NCBI GenBank assembly: GCA_016926625.1
Contig: JAFGOE010000075.1
Span: 31,566-95,565 of the forward strand
Reading direction: 5' to 3'
Source: Candidatus Zhuqueibacterota bacterium
GTDB lineage: Bacteria; Zhuqueibacterota; Zhuqueibacteria; Thermofontimicrobiales; Thiofontviventaceae
DNA length: 64,000 nt
Shown: positions 1 to 9,635 of the stretch, one piece after another
Position numbering within the stretch: the stretch's first letter is position 1
Layout of the letters: each line of letters begins with the position of its first letter
Notes under the pieces: generated by a model
Seen by the model: the letters and a program-made list of their open reading frames with translations, nothing else
Databases searched by the model: none
Told to the model about the DNA's origin: nothing
Program-made: the position numbers and the translations under genes

Positions 1-1
1 T

Positions 2-667
2 GTTTACGATGCAAAAAATAATATTCTGGGTTCGATAAATCTAATGCAGGCGGCGATTACAACGGATGTAAAAAAGTTTATTTTCGTTTCTTCGGGCGGC
101 GCGATTTATGGTGAACAGGTCGTCTTTCCTGCGGACGAAGAACATGACACCTGGCCGCTTTCACCTTATGGCATTACCAAACTGACAGGAGAAAAGTACC
201 TTTATTTTTATTCACAGACTTACGGATTAAACTATGCGGTTTTACGATATGCCAATATATACGGTCCAAGACAAAATCCCCATGGGGAAGCCGGTGTGGT
301 GGCGATCTTTACGACGAAGTTGCTGAACAGGGAACAGCCTATCATCAACGGTGACGGCAAGCAGACCAGAGATTATGTATTTGTGGGTGACGTTGTCAGA
401 GCGAATTTAAACGTCACGTCCTATGAGAAGAATGATTATTTCAATATCGGCACGAGTATCGAGACCGATGTCAATGAGATTTTTGACCATTTAAATGAGT
501 TCACGGGTGACCATGCCAAAGAATTACACGGTCCGGCTAAACCGGGTGAGCAGTTACGAAGCGTGTTAAACTATGAAAAGGCGAAACGTTTATTGCATTG
601 GAAGCCTGAGGTGATGTTAAAGGATGGATTGCAACGAACAGTAGACTATTTTTCATCTAAAAAGTGA
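2..667 (+). CDS. NAD-dependent nucleotide-sugar epimerase/dehydratase (GalE-like), 5' end missing
   Basis: The open frame runs into the left edge of the window, so the N-terminal Rossmann glycine motif is not visible and the first ATG at 44 is internal. About 221 residues can be read. They carry the SDR catalytic YxxxK motif (YGITK) following a serine-rich strand (FVSSGGAIYG), the substrate-loop motif RYANIYGPRQ, and the DGKQTRDYVFVGDVV segment typical of extended SDR sugar epimerases. The family interconverts UDP-glucose and UDP-galactose or related sugars, or dehydrates nucleotide sugars, in the cytoplasm to feed envelope glycans. UDP-glucose 4-epimerase is the best guess, but substrate cannot be settled from this fragment. 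Confidence 0.85.
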   Translation, partial: VYDAKNNILGSINLMQAAITTDVKKFIFVSSGGAIYGEQVVFPADEEHDTWPLSPYGITKLTGEKYLYFYSQTYGLNYAVLRYANIYGPRQNPHGEAGVVAIFTTKLLNREQPIINGDGKQTRDYVFVGDVVRANLNVTSYEKNDYFNIGTSIETDVNEIFDHLNEFTGDHAKELHGPAKPGEQLRSVLNYEKAKRLLHWKPEVMLKDGLQRTVDYFSSKK

Positions 668-722
668 GCCTGATGATGATTGTCGGCGAACGACGATCGT
701 TACCTATAACAAACGGAAAAAG

Positions 723-1895
723 ATGAACAATCAAGCGAAGAGATTACCAGGTCGATACGGTATGATCGGCCAATCCGAGGGTATTATTCAGATTTTTGAA
801 ATTATCGATCAGGTCTCTACCACGGACATCTCCGTCCTGATAATCGGTGAGAGCGGAACCGGAAAAGAACTTGTGGTAAAGGCCATTCATAATAATAGCA
901 CCCGCAAGGCTAAACCGCTCATTATTGTTAATTGTGGTGCTATTCCCGAAGGAATCATCGAATCCGAGTTATTCGGACATGAAAAAGGGGCGTTTACGGG
1001 AGCAGTGGGGCCACGTAAAGGATACTTCGAGATGGCGGATGGCGGCACCATATTTCTGGATGAGATCGGAGAAATGCCGCTTAATGCACAAGTCAAAATA
1101 CTTCGCATATTGGAGGGCAGAGAATTTACACGTGTGGGAGGAGGAATGCCACATCGTGTCGATGTCAGAGTCATTGCCGCTACAAATCGTGAGTTGGAGT
1201 CTGAGGTGCAGAGAGGTACTTTCCGCCAGGATCTGTTTTTTAGATTGAGAGCCGTCAATATTCATGTTCCTCCCCTGCGAAAACGAAAAGAAGATATCAT
1301 GCTCCTTGCTGAATATTTCGCCTATGAATTCTGTCATGCAAATCAGATCGATTTTAAAGGATTTGATTCCTCGGCCAGGGATGTGCTGGTCAATTATTCA
1401 TGGCCGGGCAATATTCGGGAGCTGAAAAATTTAATTGAGAGCATCATCGTGCTGGAAAAAGGAGATCTGATCGATGAAGCGACTCTATCGAAATATTTGA
1501 AATATGATACACATGAACAGCGGCTACTGCCCATTGCTCTGCATAAGTCTCCCGACGAGGCTGAGCGGGAATTTTTGTATCGAATCCTGATCGACCTGAA
1601 AAACGAGATCGCCGGTCTCAGGGAGTTGATCGTCAACCGATTATTTCCACCGAAACGACTTAAACCATGGGAAAACGATGAGACGATCACCTATATTCAT
1701 GAAGAAGATGAGATCCCATACGATAACCAGTACGATGTGAAGAATCCATTGACCAGCCTACAGGATATGGAGCGGGAGCTCATTGAAAACACGCTCCATC
1801 GATTCAATGGAAATAAACGTAAAGCCGCTAAAAGTCTGAAGATAAGTGAACGAACTCTTTATCGAAAAATTAAAGAATACGATCTGCCCTATTAA
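723..1895 (+). CDS. Sigma-54-dependent transcriptional activator (AAA+ and Fis-type HTH, no receiver)
   Basis: The 390-residue protein starts directly with the AAA+ domain. Walker A GESGTGKE lies at about residues 42-49, the sigma-54 contact loop GAFTGA at 89-94 and Walker B FLDEIGEM at about 111-118. A Fis-type helix-turn-helix with ISERTLYRKI closes the C-terminus. Such proteins remodel RNA polymerase-sigma54 at enhancer-dependent promoters. There is no N-terminal receiver, PAS or GAF domain, so activity is not controlled by phosphorylation in the usual way. A linker (about 280-320) precedes the HTH. The gene sits just before an lptE-like gene; I know this order from Bacteroidota/Chlorobi genomes. 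The target genes are unknown. Confidence 0.9.
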   Translation: MNNQAKRLPGRYGMIGQSEGIIQIFEIIDQVSTTDISVLIIGESGTGKELVVKAIHNNSTRKAKPLIIVNCGAIPEGIIESELFGHEKGAFTGAVGPRKGYFEMADGGTIFLDEIGEMPLNAQVKILRILEGREFTRVGGGMPHRVDVRVIAATNRELESEVQRGTFRQDLFFRLRAVNIHVPPLRKRKEDIMLLAEYFAYEFCHANQIDFKGFDSSARDVLVNYSWPGNIRELKNLIESIIVLEKGDLIDEATLSKYLKYDTHEQRLLPIALHKSPDEAEREFLYRILIDLKNEIAGLRELIVNRLFPPKRLKPWENDETITYIHEEDEIPYDNQYDVKNPLTSLQDMERELIENTLHRFNGNKRKAAKSLKISERTLYRKIKEYDLPY

Positions 1896-1941
1896 ATCGC
1901 TAAGAAGAGACAGGGAATTAATATTAAAGAAAGACAGGTGT

Positions 1942-2463
1942 ATGTTACTAAACTTTCATTATCATTCTATTAAAAATACTTGTATTTTTACGATATTATT
2001 GCTATTTTTAGCAATATGTGGATGCGCGTACTATTCGTTTTCCGGTTCAGCCTTACCAGCTCATCTGAAGACCGTATCGATCCCGGTGTTCGAAGATAGA
2101 ACAGCAGAGTTTGGGATAAGTGAGCTCATAACCGAAGCGTTGATCAATCAAATTACCAAAGATAATACATTAAAGATTTCTGATCCCAGAAACGCGGATT
2201 CGGTCATCAACGGGTCCATCACGACGATCCGGGATGAAGCAGGAACGGTCAATCTGGACAAAGAAGTACAGGACATCAAGATCTATATTACCGTCGATGT
2301 TGAATTTGTCGACCAGACGAAGAGAAATGTGATCTGGCAAGACAGATTAACGCAGTGGGGTACATATGAGCCAGATGCTGTCGACGGGAGAGAAAAAGGC
2401 ATACAGGAAGCGGTTGATAAGTTAGTCGAGGATATCGTCAACAACATCATCGCTGGTTGGTAA
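1942..2463 (+). CDS. lptE: LptE-like LPS-assembly lipoprotein
   Basis: An upstream in-frame ATG at 1846 would overlap the preceding gene. The ATG at 1942 instead gives a 173-residue protein beginning with a lipoprotein signal: a hydrophobic run, then ICGC with the modified Cys at about residue 28. The mature part contains the hallmarks of the FCB LptE family: a VSIPVFEDRT strand, ELITEALINQI helix, a predicted second strand with NGSITTIRDE, and WQDRLTQWGTYEP near the end. LptE plugs the LptD barrel and helps insert lipopolysaccharide into the outer membrane. The neighbours on both sides (sigma-54 regulator, TPR protein) fit an envelope-biogenesis operon. No lptD is visible in the window. Confidence 0.78.
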   Translation: MLLNFHYHSIKNTCIFTILLLFLAICGCAYYSFSGSALPAHLKTVSIPVFEDRTAEFGISELITEALINQITKDNTLKISDPRNADSVINGSITTIRDEAGTVNLDKEVQDIKIYITVDVEFVDQTKRNVIWQDRLTQWGTYEPDAVDGREKGIQEAVDKLVEDIVNNIIAGW

Positions 2464-2522
2464 ACAGGTGGCACAATTTTCACCTGCCAGGTAATATTTT
2501 TGATAGAAAGGGTGTCATAGGT

Positions 2523-3623
2523 ATGGATAGACCATTTAAAGAAGAACAAAAGTATTTGGAAGGCAAGCTCAAACACAATCCTGATTCGATTTTATTTGCC
2601 AGATTGGCTGAAATGTACTTATCGCTCGATAGAGTCGAAGAGGCCATCAAATTATGCGAAGAAGGAATCCGGCGGCTTCCATCATACGTAACTGGTCATT
2701 ACATATTGAGTAAGTGCTATCTCAGAAAGAATAAGATAGAAAATGCCAAGAAAGAGTTGAAACGAGTATTATATTATGATCCATATTATATTGCTGCACA
2801 TCGCGATTCCGGAGATCTGATGATTAAAGAAGGGTGGACAAATAAGGCGATCGAGAGCTTTGAAAAAATTCTTGAAGTTGATCCGTTGAATCGAACCGTC
2901 CGCAGCCGCGATCAGGAGCTCAGAAATAGGGCGGGTGTTCTTCCTTCGCAGCAGAATGAAGATTTTGATATCGATATCGATACCGATCTGGAAGACCGGG
3001 CTATCGAAATCCCTGATCGGCGTTCAGAAATCGGCTCAGTCGAGGATATCTTTGCTGAATCAAACCGTGTGCAGTTGGATAACTTTCAAGAGAGACAAAA
3101 TGCCGACAATGAAGGCGCTGAACTCTTTGATCTGGTAAACAAAATTTTTCGTGAAAATGATCTTGATAGCCCGACAGAACCTGAGTTTACATCAGTTGAA
3201 AATCAGGATGAGCCTGACTACAAAACAGATCTCGATAGGGAAGAACATGGCAAAGTAGATGAAAAGAACTTCCTGCATGAAAAGCCGTCAGTCCTGAATA
3301 GCGAGGACGAAGAGAGTAAAGATAATCTTGATGATGATTTCAGGGACTTCATCGAAAAGGTGAAAAATCCTCCCCCGATATCTTCTCAGGATTCTGACTC
3401 TCTAGAATCGTTGGCAAAAGAAAGGGAATCGAAAAAGTCGAATCCGGAGCCGCCATCAAAGTTAGTGACACCGACTCTCGGCGAGATCTATATTTCTCAG
3501 GGTCAATATAATAAAGCGTTGGGGGTGTATCAGCTCTTGCATAAAAATAATCCGGAAAATGAACTGTATATACAAAAAATAGAGTTTCTTAAGAAGAAGC
3601 TCGAAGAGATCAGTCAGCGGTAG
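2523..3623 (+). CDS. TPR-repeat protein with acidic central region
   Basis: The frame is open from 2457, but MDRPFKEEQ at 2523 is the more natural start because it comes after the lptE-like stop; it gives 366 residues. Two or three tetratricopeptide repeats occupy about residues 10-130 (for example ARLAEMYLSLDRVEEAIKLC and GHYILSKCYLRKNKIENAKK). A long, acidic, probably disordered stretch follows (about 140-310, rich in Asp and Glu). One more TPR (GEIYISQGQYNKALGVYQLL) lies at the C-terminus. No signal peptide or membrane segment is seen. TPR proteins are protein-protein scaffolds; the partner is unknown. The gene follows the lptE-like gene closely, so an envelope role is possible. Confidence 0.75.
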   Translation: MDRPFKEEQKYLEGKLKHNPDSILFARLAEMYLSLDRVEEAIKLCEEGIRRLPSYVTGHYILSKCYLRKNKIENAKKELKRVLYYDPYYIAAHRDSGDLMIKEGWTNKAIESFEKILEVDPLNRTVRSRDQELRNRAGVLPSQQNEDFDIDIDTDLEDRAIEIPDRRSEIGSVEDIFAESNRVQLDNFQERQNADNEGAELFDLVNKIFRENDLDSPTEPEFTSVENQDEPDYKTDLDREEHGKVDEKNFLHEKPSVLNSEDEESKDNLDDDFRDFIEKVKNPPPISSQDSDSLESLAKERESKKSNPEPPSKLVTPTLGEIYISQGQYNKALGVYQLLHKNNPENELYIQKIEFLKKKLEEISQR

Positions 3624-3657
3624 TCAATTAATCATCATCAACGCAGAAAGCACCCCC

Positions 3658-4545
3658 GTGAATAGGAAAGTAGATATATCCGCTATTATCGTTACATATA
3701 ATAGCGGACATGAAATAAGAGAGTGTCTTTCATCGTTAATCCTTTCTTTAAAATCTTATATCGCAGAAATATTTATCATCGACAATGCCTCAACCGATTC
3801 CACATTGCAGGTTGTAAAATTATTCCAGGAAAAGTATGCGTTCATTTCGTTTATTAAGAACGAATCGAATTATTTATATACTCATGCGATCAATCAGGGA
3901 TTATCGTTAGCGAAGGGGCAATTCGTCCTGCTGCTGAATCCCGATACCGTCGTTCCTGAGACGACGTTTGCGTCGTTGATTCCTGAATTTTCTGATGATG
4001 AGAAGCTCGCCGTCGTCGCGCCTCAATTTCACAACAGCGATGGGTCGATCCAACCTTCCTGTCGGCGATTTCCAAAACACCGAGATATCCTTTTCCATTT
4101 GATGGGTTTAAATTATCTGTTTCCAAGAAGCAAGCTGTTCAATGGCTGGAAGATGGGTGATTTCGACCACAAGACAAAAAAATATGTCGAACAACCACAG
4201 GGAGCATTCATTCTCGTCCGCGCAGAAGCAATAAAGACGATTGGATTTTTAGATCAGCAGTTTCCCATGTTTTTTAGTGATGTCGATTGGTGTCATCGCT
4301 TTATTCTCGACGATTGGAAAATTGCGTTCATTCCTACCGTCGCCATCGTGCATCACCAGGGCAGATCAGTTTTCAGACAAAGAATTCCCATGATCTGGTC
4401 GTCCCATAAATCATTTTACCTCTATTTTAAAAAATACTACCCCTCTGGTATTTGGCCGTTCGTCAATGCAGTCACTGGCTTGCTCTTATCCCTTATGGCC
4501 GCAGTTCGATCCGCTTATTTATATCTGCTAAAATTGGGAAGTTAA
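3658..4545 (+). CDS. Family 2 glycosyltransferase (rhamnosyltransferase-like)
   Basis: The start is a GTG at 3658, 34 bases after the TPR gene; the ribosome-binding site is weak. The 295-residue product opens with the GT-A signature ISAIIVTYNSG, then IIDNASTDST and a LLNPDTVVP segment containing the DxD-like metal site. An acceptor-side DVDWCHRF motif follows at about residue 220, as in WbbL/RfbF-type rhamnosyltransferases. A hydrophobic segment at the C-terminus (about 265-292) probably anchors it to the inner membrane. It most likely adds a sugar to an envelope polysaccharide or O-antigen; donor and acceptor cannot be read from sequence. Confidence 0.85.
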   Translation: MNRKVDISAIIVTYNSGHEIRECLSSLILSLKSYIAEIFIIDNASTDSTLQVVKLFQEKYAFISFIKNESNYLYTHAINQGLSLAKGQFVLLLNPDTVVPETTFASLIPEFSDDEKLAVVAPQFHNSDGSIQPSCRRFPKHRDILFHLMGLNYLFPRSKLFNGWKMGDFDHKTKKYVEQPQGAFILVRAEAIKTIGFLDQQFPMFFSDVDWCHRFILDDWKIAFIPTVAIVHHQGRSVFRQRIPMIWSSHKSFYLYFKKYYPSGIWPFVNAVTGLLLSLMAAVRSAYLYLLKLGS

Positions 4546-4557
4546 ATCCTGGAGTCT

Positions 4558-7500
4558 ATGAACATGATAAGTGTGAGGAGCAGAATCGGCAGGTTTCAGT
4601 ATCGATTGATCTTCTTGATCCTGGGATTGGTCACTGTCTCCCGCGTCTATGGTCGATCATACTCCGGTGAATATATCCTGAAGATGAAGACGGAGCGAAC
4701 CGTAGTCGAAGTCCTGAACGAGATCACGCTCCATCAGCGACTCGCAGTAACTATTCAAACATTGAAACCGCTCTGCCAAGTTCCAGGGGGGATAAATAGT
4801 AAACGTTACGCATTAAAAAAAACAACAGGCCTCGATCGAATCAACTTTTGTGAAATCGAATCCGAAATTGAACCCCAAAACCTGCTTGTTTTATTAAACG
4901 ATCTTGAAGACATCGAATACGCGATCGAAAACCATGTCTATCGCTTGCATCAAAGTCCGAACGACTCACTCTATTCGCAACAGTGGTATCTTCGGCAGAC
5001 TAAAATTGACAAGGCATGGACGATCACCAGAGGTTCGAAGGATGTCCTCGTGGCGATAATCGATACCGGGATCGACTATGTCCATCCTGACCTTGCATCT
5101 CAAATCTGGATCAACGCGGGCGAAGACCTGAACGGAAACGGTTTCGTAGATGACGGCGATTTTAATAATTTCGATGACGATGATAACGGTTACGTCGATG
5201 ACATCATGGGATGGGATTTTACCGATGCCCCGCATTTCCCTGACGACGGAGATTACCTGGATCGTGACGATGATCCTGTAGATGAAAATGGACACGGGAC
5301 CTCGGTAGCCGGTGTTATTGCTGCTGTTTCCGATAACGCGATCGGTATTGCGGGCACAGCGCCCCGATGCAGGCTCATGAATGTGAGGGCAGGGACATCA
5401 CAGGGCTTGTTAGAAGAAGATGATGTCGCATCTGCTATTGTCTATGCCGTCGACAACGGAGTTCAAATCATAAATTTGAGTTTTGGCGATACCTATGCGT
5501 CCCCTCTGTTACAGGATGTGATCCAGTATGCATTCGAAGCCAATTGCGTGCTCATCGCCAGCGCAGGTAACAGCGGTTCTGCAGATATTCATTATCCGTC
5601 AGGTTATTCCCAGACTATTTCCGTTGCTTCGACCGATGAAATGAATCAGAAGGCGGGGTTTTCAAACTATGGTACCACGGTCGATCTGGTTGCACCCGGC
5701 GTCGATATCCTCTCCACCAGGCCTGGCCAGCGCTATGATTATTTCTCAGGTACATCTGCTTCAGCTCCGATCGTTTCAGGGATCTCCGCGCTGATCCTTG
5801 CACATCGTCCTGAGCTGAGAAATGAAACGGTGAGGAGCCTGTTGTTGTCGTCGACTCAGGATCTGGGCGAGCAGGGACATGATGATCAGTTCGGTGCTGG
5901 CCTCGTCGATGCGTTCATGGCACTCAATATGGATGTGCTGACGCATGCACGAATCGAATCGCCGCGACTCGATCAAGGTTTCAATGGCGACGAGATCGCT
6001 GTAACGGGCGACGCGTTCGGTGCATTTATGGATACGTACCAATTATTTTATGGAACAGGAGATAATCCGGGCGATTGGATCGTCTTCGCAGAGACGAACA
6101 ATAGGCAAGTGGTCGCTGATCTGTTAGGACGATGGGATGTACAGGCACTGCCGGATACGACGTATACCATCCGATTAAACGTACTGAATAAAAACGGAAC
6201 GTCCATCGAAGATAGAGTTCGGATATTCATCGATAGAACTCCCCCGCGAATTGGTCATGTAACCACAACGGAGATGATCGATGGAGCGGAAGCGGGATCA
6301 CTGATCCAATTCGAAACCGATGATCTGTGCGAATCATCTGTCTTCTATCGCTTGCTCAACTCGGAGGGTCTATTTAACGAAATTAAACTCGCGTATCGCA
6401 CAGACCTCCACCGGTTCTTCTTTTCATCAGATGACGGCGACGGTGAATTTGAGTTTTTCATCGAGGCGGTTAATAATGCTGGACTCTCGTGCAGATCGGA
6501 TTCGAGCTATACGATTCGATTGACGCAGCAGATCGTTCCGACCTCGACGTTTACCGAATGCGATCTCGAGCTTCCGGCTGGTTATATGCTCAATAAAATT
6601 AATGACTTCAATAATAATGGCTATCCGGAGGTTGTGATCAATAAGTTCGATGACAATCATAAGTACGGCGGGCTATCCGTTTATGAATTCGATCCGAATG
6701 ACATCATCGAGCTATTTCATACCGATCAGATCTTAATTCCACGTGATATCGCAGATTCCGATGGCGACGGGCTATGGGAAATCTTAGCCGGTTCTGGTCC
6801 TGTTTCCTACATACTGGAAGCTACAAAATCGAATCCAGTCCCTAATACAGTCGTATGGAGCGACGACAACGATGCATGGGCGAGCCGATTCTCAGATCTT
6901 GATCGAGACGGTGCCATGGAAATTATTTGCAGGATCGATCGTGAATATCATATCCTCGAACACACAGAAGACAACGAATATCATGATGTCGCTGTACTAC
7001 TTAACGTCAGCCCGGGAGAAAATGGTGTGGGTGTGCCTTACGTGGAGTGTGGTGATTTCGACAACGACGGATGGTCGGATGTACTGTTCGGCGATTACGA
7101 CGGCGATCTGATCATGTACGAGAACAGGGGTGATGATGTTTATGTACTGTCATGGACGCAACGACTGCCGTTGATGGATTGTATCGACTATATCGTCAGC
7201 GGTGATTTTAACGGTGATGGAATATCTGATTTCGGTGCAGGGTGTCATTCTGATCCTGATCTGAATGCTGAACATGAGTATGATGCCCGACACTGGATAT
7301 ATCGCATCTATGAGTCGAATGAGGATGATTCCTATTCCCCTGTCTATGAACAGGCGTTCTGGGGCTACGATAATCCTCATCGATCTGCGAACGGCGTATC
7401 GGCAGGCGATGTCGATAATGACGGACTGGATGAATTAGTGATCAACGTGTTTCCGGATCTTTATATCATCGATTTTGAGCGCCAAACAGGTAACTATCAG

Positions 7501-8775
7501 ATGATGTGGTATTACGACTCGAACTATTCGCAGTCCAACATCATTGGCGATCTGAATCGGGATGGAGTAAATGAACTGTTCCTCTTCGATGGTACGACCA
7601 TCAAGTCTTACTATCATGTTTCGGATACACATGTCGGACTGCCGGCTCCTCTCGGATTCAGGGTATTTCCTCTCGATACTCATGCGGTGCGATTGCAGTG
7701 GAATGAAGTGCCGCAGGTAAGTGGTTACACCATCTACAAGGGAAGCAGTGCTGCGGAATTATCGGTGGAATGTGCTACTGCGAGCAATGAATTTACTGAT
7801 TTTCGGGTGAGCAGTGACTCTGTCTATTGGTACGCGGTGGCGGCTTACGATCATTCTTCAGCGGAGGGACGTCAGACCGCTGCACAGTCTGTTCGGCCCG
7901 GATACAAACCTTTTGTCGTACGGATTAACTACATTGTACCTGATCAGGTGCAGATAGAATTCAGTGAGCCGATGAATTCGTCTATTAAAGATATCGTTAA
8001 TTACAGTACGATGCCTGATGCGGGGCATCCTCGTTCGGTGATCGTCTCAAAATCGGCACAGCAAGTCATTTTGACGTATGATCCCTTCGCACTCTCCCCG
8101 GTAACGTACGTTCTACAGGTTGACCATGTGTTTGATCAAGACGGTACACCGATCGATACCATGCGTCGTTGCGGTGAGTTCACTCCAACCGTGATCGCTG
8201 CAGCACCTTATATTGTGGATGCAAGACTCATCGATCATCATACGATCGAAATTGAATTCAATGAGAGCGTGGATATCAACTCAGCCGAGACATTGACGAA
8301 TTACAGTATCGAACCGGATGTTGATATATTGAGCGCAAACCGTATTGAAGGTCGCGAAGAATGCGTTCGGTTGGGGCTAAGCCATCATCGTATGCGTGCG
8401 ATCGGCAAGAACTATCTGCTGACCGTTATGAACGTAAAAAATTTAGCAGGCATCTCCATCGTAAGAGGTGTTGGAGACCAGAAAGCTTTTTCCCTGTTCA
8501 ACCAGGACCTATCCGCCGTGTATACATATCCGAATCCCTTTCGCATCGGGGAGGGAAATGGTATCATGTTCGCGAATCTGACCAGTGAAGCGACAATTAC
8601 GATTTATACCATCGAGGGACGTTTCATTCGCAGGATCAGAGAAACAGACGGCAACGGTGGTGTCGAGTGGGATGTGAGGGATGAGGACGGGATCGATGTG
8701 TGCTCTGGTGTCTATTTATACTACGTCGAGGGCGAGGGTGATCGCTGTGTGGGTAAATTGGTTATCATCCGTTAA
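4558..8775 (+). CDS. Secreted subtilisin-family (S8) protease with FG-GAP-like repeats and C-terminal sorting domain
   Basis: The protein has 1405 residues and an N-terminal signal peptide. GGAG-type SD GGAG at 4551 lies 3 bases before this ATG and 9 before the ATG at 4564, so either start is possible. The catalytic triad is complete: Asp169 in IIDTGID, His246 in NGHGTSVAG and Ser400 in GTSASAP, with the oxyanion Asn338 in SAGNSG. A predicted pro-region precedes it. An Asp/Asn-rich insert (about 188-245) lies between Asp169 and His246 and resembles calcium loops. Downstream (about 700-1010) are repeated DxDxDG-type motifs (DSDGDGLWEI, DFDNDGWSDV, DFNGDGISDF, DVDNDGLDEL, DLNRDGVNEL), as in FG-GAP/VCBS propellers. 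Fibronectin/Ig-like modules follow. A YPNPF...GVYLYYV domain ends the protein, typical of type IX secretion cargo. It is predicted to be exported and surface-attached or released. Confidence 0.9.
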   Translation: MNMISVRSRIGRFQYRLIFLILGLVTVSRVYGRSYSGEYILKMKTERTVVEVLNEITLHQRLAVTIQTLKPLCQVPGGINSKRYALKKTTGLDRINFCEIESEIEPQNLLVLLNDLEDIEYAIENHVYRLHQSPNDSLYSQQWYLRQTKIDKAWTITRGSKDVLVAIIDTGIDYVHPDLASQIWINAGEDLNGNGFVDDGDFNNFDDDDNGYVDDIMGWDFTDAPHFPDDGDYLDRDDDPVDENGHGTSVAGVIAAVSDNAIGIAGTAPRCRLMNVRAGTSQGLLEEDDVASAIVYAVDNGVQIINLSFGDTYASPLLQDVIQYAFEANCVLIASAGNSGSADIHYPSGYSQTISVASTDEMNQKAGFSNYGTTVDLVAPGVDILSTRPGQRYDYFSGTSASAPIVSGISALILAHRPELRNETVRSLLLSSTQDLGEQGHDDQFGAGLVDAFMALNMDVLTHARIESPRLDQGFNGDEIAVTGDAFGAFMDTYQLFYGTGDNPGDWIVFAETNNRQVVADLLGRWDVQALPDTTYTIRLNVLNKNGTSIEDRVRIFIDRTPPRIGHVTTTEMIDGAEAGSLIQFETDDLCESSVFYRLLNSEGLFNEIKLAYRTDLHRFFFSSDDGDGEFEFFIEAVNNAGLSCRSDSSYTIRLTQQIVPTSTFTECDLELPAGYMLNKINDFNNNGYPEVVINKFDDNHKYGGLSVYEFDPNDIIELFHTDQILIPRDIADSDGDGLWEILAGSGPVSYILEATKSNPVPNTVVWSDDNDAWASRFSDLDRDGAMEIICRIDREYHILEHTEDNEYHDVAVLLNVSPGENGVGVPYVECGDFDNDGWSDVLFGDYDGDLIMYENRGDDVYVLSWTQRLPLMDCIDYIVSGDFNGDGISDFGAGCHSDPDLNAEHEYDARHWIYRIYESNEDDSYSPVYEQAFWGYDNPHRSANGVSAGDVDNDGLDELVINVFPDLYIIDFERQTGNYQMMWYYDSNYSQSNIIGDLNRDGVNELFLFDGTTIKSYYHVSDTHVGLPAPLGFRVFPLDTHAVRLQWNEVPQVSGYTIYKGSSAAELSVECATASNEFTDFRVSSDSVYWYAVAAYDHSSAEGRQTAAQSVRPGYKPFVVRINYIVPDQVQIEFSEPMNSSIKDIVNYSTMPDAGHPRSVIVSKSAQQVILTYDPFALSPVTYVLQVDHVFDQDGTPIDTMRRCGEFTPTVIAAAPYIVDARLIDHHTIEIEFNESVDINSAETLTNYSIEPDVDILSANRIEGREECVRLGLSHHRMRAIGKNYLLTVMNVKNLAGISIVRGVGDQKAFSLFNQDLSAVYTYPNPFRIGEGNGIMFANLTSEATITIYTIEGRFIRRIRETDGNGGVEWDVRDEDGIDVCSGVYLYYVEGEGDRCVGKLVIIR

Positions 8776-8877
8776 ACGGACAGCTAACGCGGTCTTCGGG
8801 CGCATGGGTGCGAATAACGTCATCGGTGGATGGATTAGCCACGATCATAAATCTTAAAAATACAGAGAATTGAGCCT

Positions 8878-9492
8878 ATGATAAGAATCGGTCTGACCGG
8901 AGGAATCGGCGCAGGGAAATCGACTGTCGCGCGGATTTTGATTGAGAGCGGTATCCCCGTGATCCATGCCGATCAGTTGGCCAGAGAGCTGGTTGATACG
9001 GATGAATCTGTTCGCAGCAGAATTGTCGAACATTTTGGTGAGGATATCTATAGACAGGATGGCAAGCTGGATCGAAAGAGGATGGCTGAGATCGTGTTTG
9101 CGGATGACCAGGCTCGAAGTCGGTTAAATTCGATAGTACATCCGGTTGTCATCGCAAGGCAGGCGGAGATGTTAGCCGAATTGGAGCGCAGCGATGTGGA
9201 AATCGCCTGTATCGAAGCAGCTCTAATTTTCGAAGCGAAATCGACGGCTCAATTCGACATCATCGTGGTGGTGATATCTCCGTTAGAGGATGTGTTGCTG
9301 CGGTTGAGACAGCGCGATGCTTTGTCGGAAGGACAGATTCGCGCGAGACTGGATTCACAACTATCAGCGAGCAAAAAAGCCGAGATGGCTGATTACGTCA
9401 TCGTGAATGATGGAACTCTCGAAGATCTATATCAAAAAACGATGTCGTTTATCGACTGGTTGAGATGTAACATGGTTGCGGATAAATCTTAA
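8878..9492 (+). CDS. coaE: Dephospho-CoA kinase
   Basis: The 204-residue product has the P-loop GGIGAGKST at residues 8-16 and the family's HADQLARELV and LNSIVHPVV motifs, followed by a lid region RLRQRDALSEGQI. The length matches the family. It catalyses the last step of coenzyme A synthesis, phosphorylating the 3'-OH of the ribose of dephospho-CoA, in the cytoplasm. The gene stands about 100 bases after the protease gene and converges on the PBP4-type gene on the other strand. Confidence 0.95.
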   Translation: MIRIGLTGGIGAGKSTVARILIESGIPVIHADQLARELVDTDESVRSRIVEHFGEDIYRQDGKLDRKRMAEIVFADDQARSRLNSIVHPVVIARQAEMLAELERSDVEIACIEAALIFEAKSTAQFDIIVVVISPLEDVLLRLRQRDALSEGQIRARLDSQLSASKKAEMADYVIVNDGTLEDLYQKTMSFIDWLRCNMVADKS

Positions 9493-9575
9493 TCTGCAAT
9501 CAGCGCTGCAGGTTGCTGCTTTTATCGCATCACTCGGATTCTCAGGACGGCCCTTATGCGCATATGCCCGGATTG

Positions 9576-9617
9576 ATATGCCTCGATGCATAACGATCAC
9601 TTCATGTATCGAGATAT
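9576..9617. terminator. Hairpin between convergent genes
   Basis: CTCGATGCAT at 9582-9591 pairs with ATGTATCGAG at 9604-9613 (one G-T pair), with ATAT on both outer sides after a 2-base bulge. It lies between the ends of coaE and the PBP4-type gene. There is no clear U-tract on either strand, so a factor-assisted or bidirectional stop is only a suggestion. Confidence 0.35.
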
Positions 9618-9635
9618 AGGGTGCAAGCGAATTTT

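Noticed and set aside
1846..1941. Earlier in-frame start for the LptE-like gene
   Set aside because: It would overlap the sigma-54 regulator gene and put about 32 extra residues before the lipoprotein signal.
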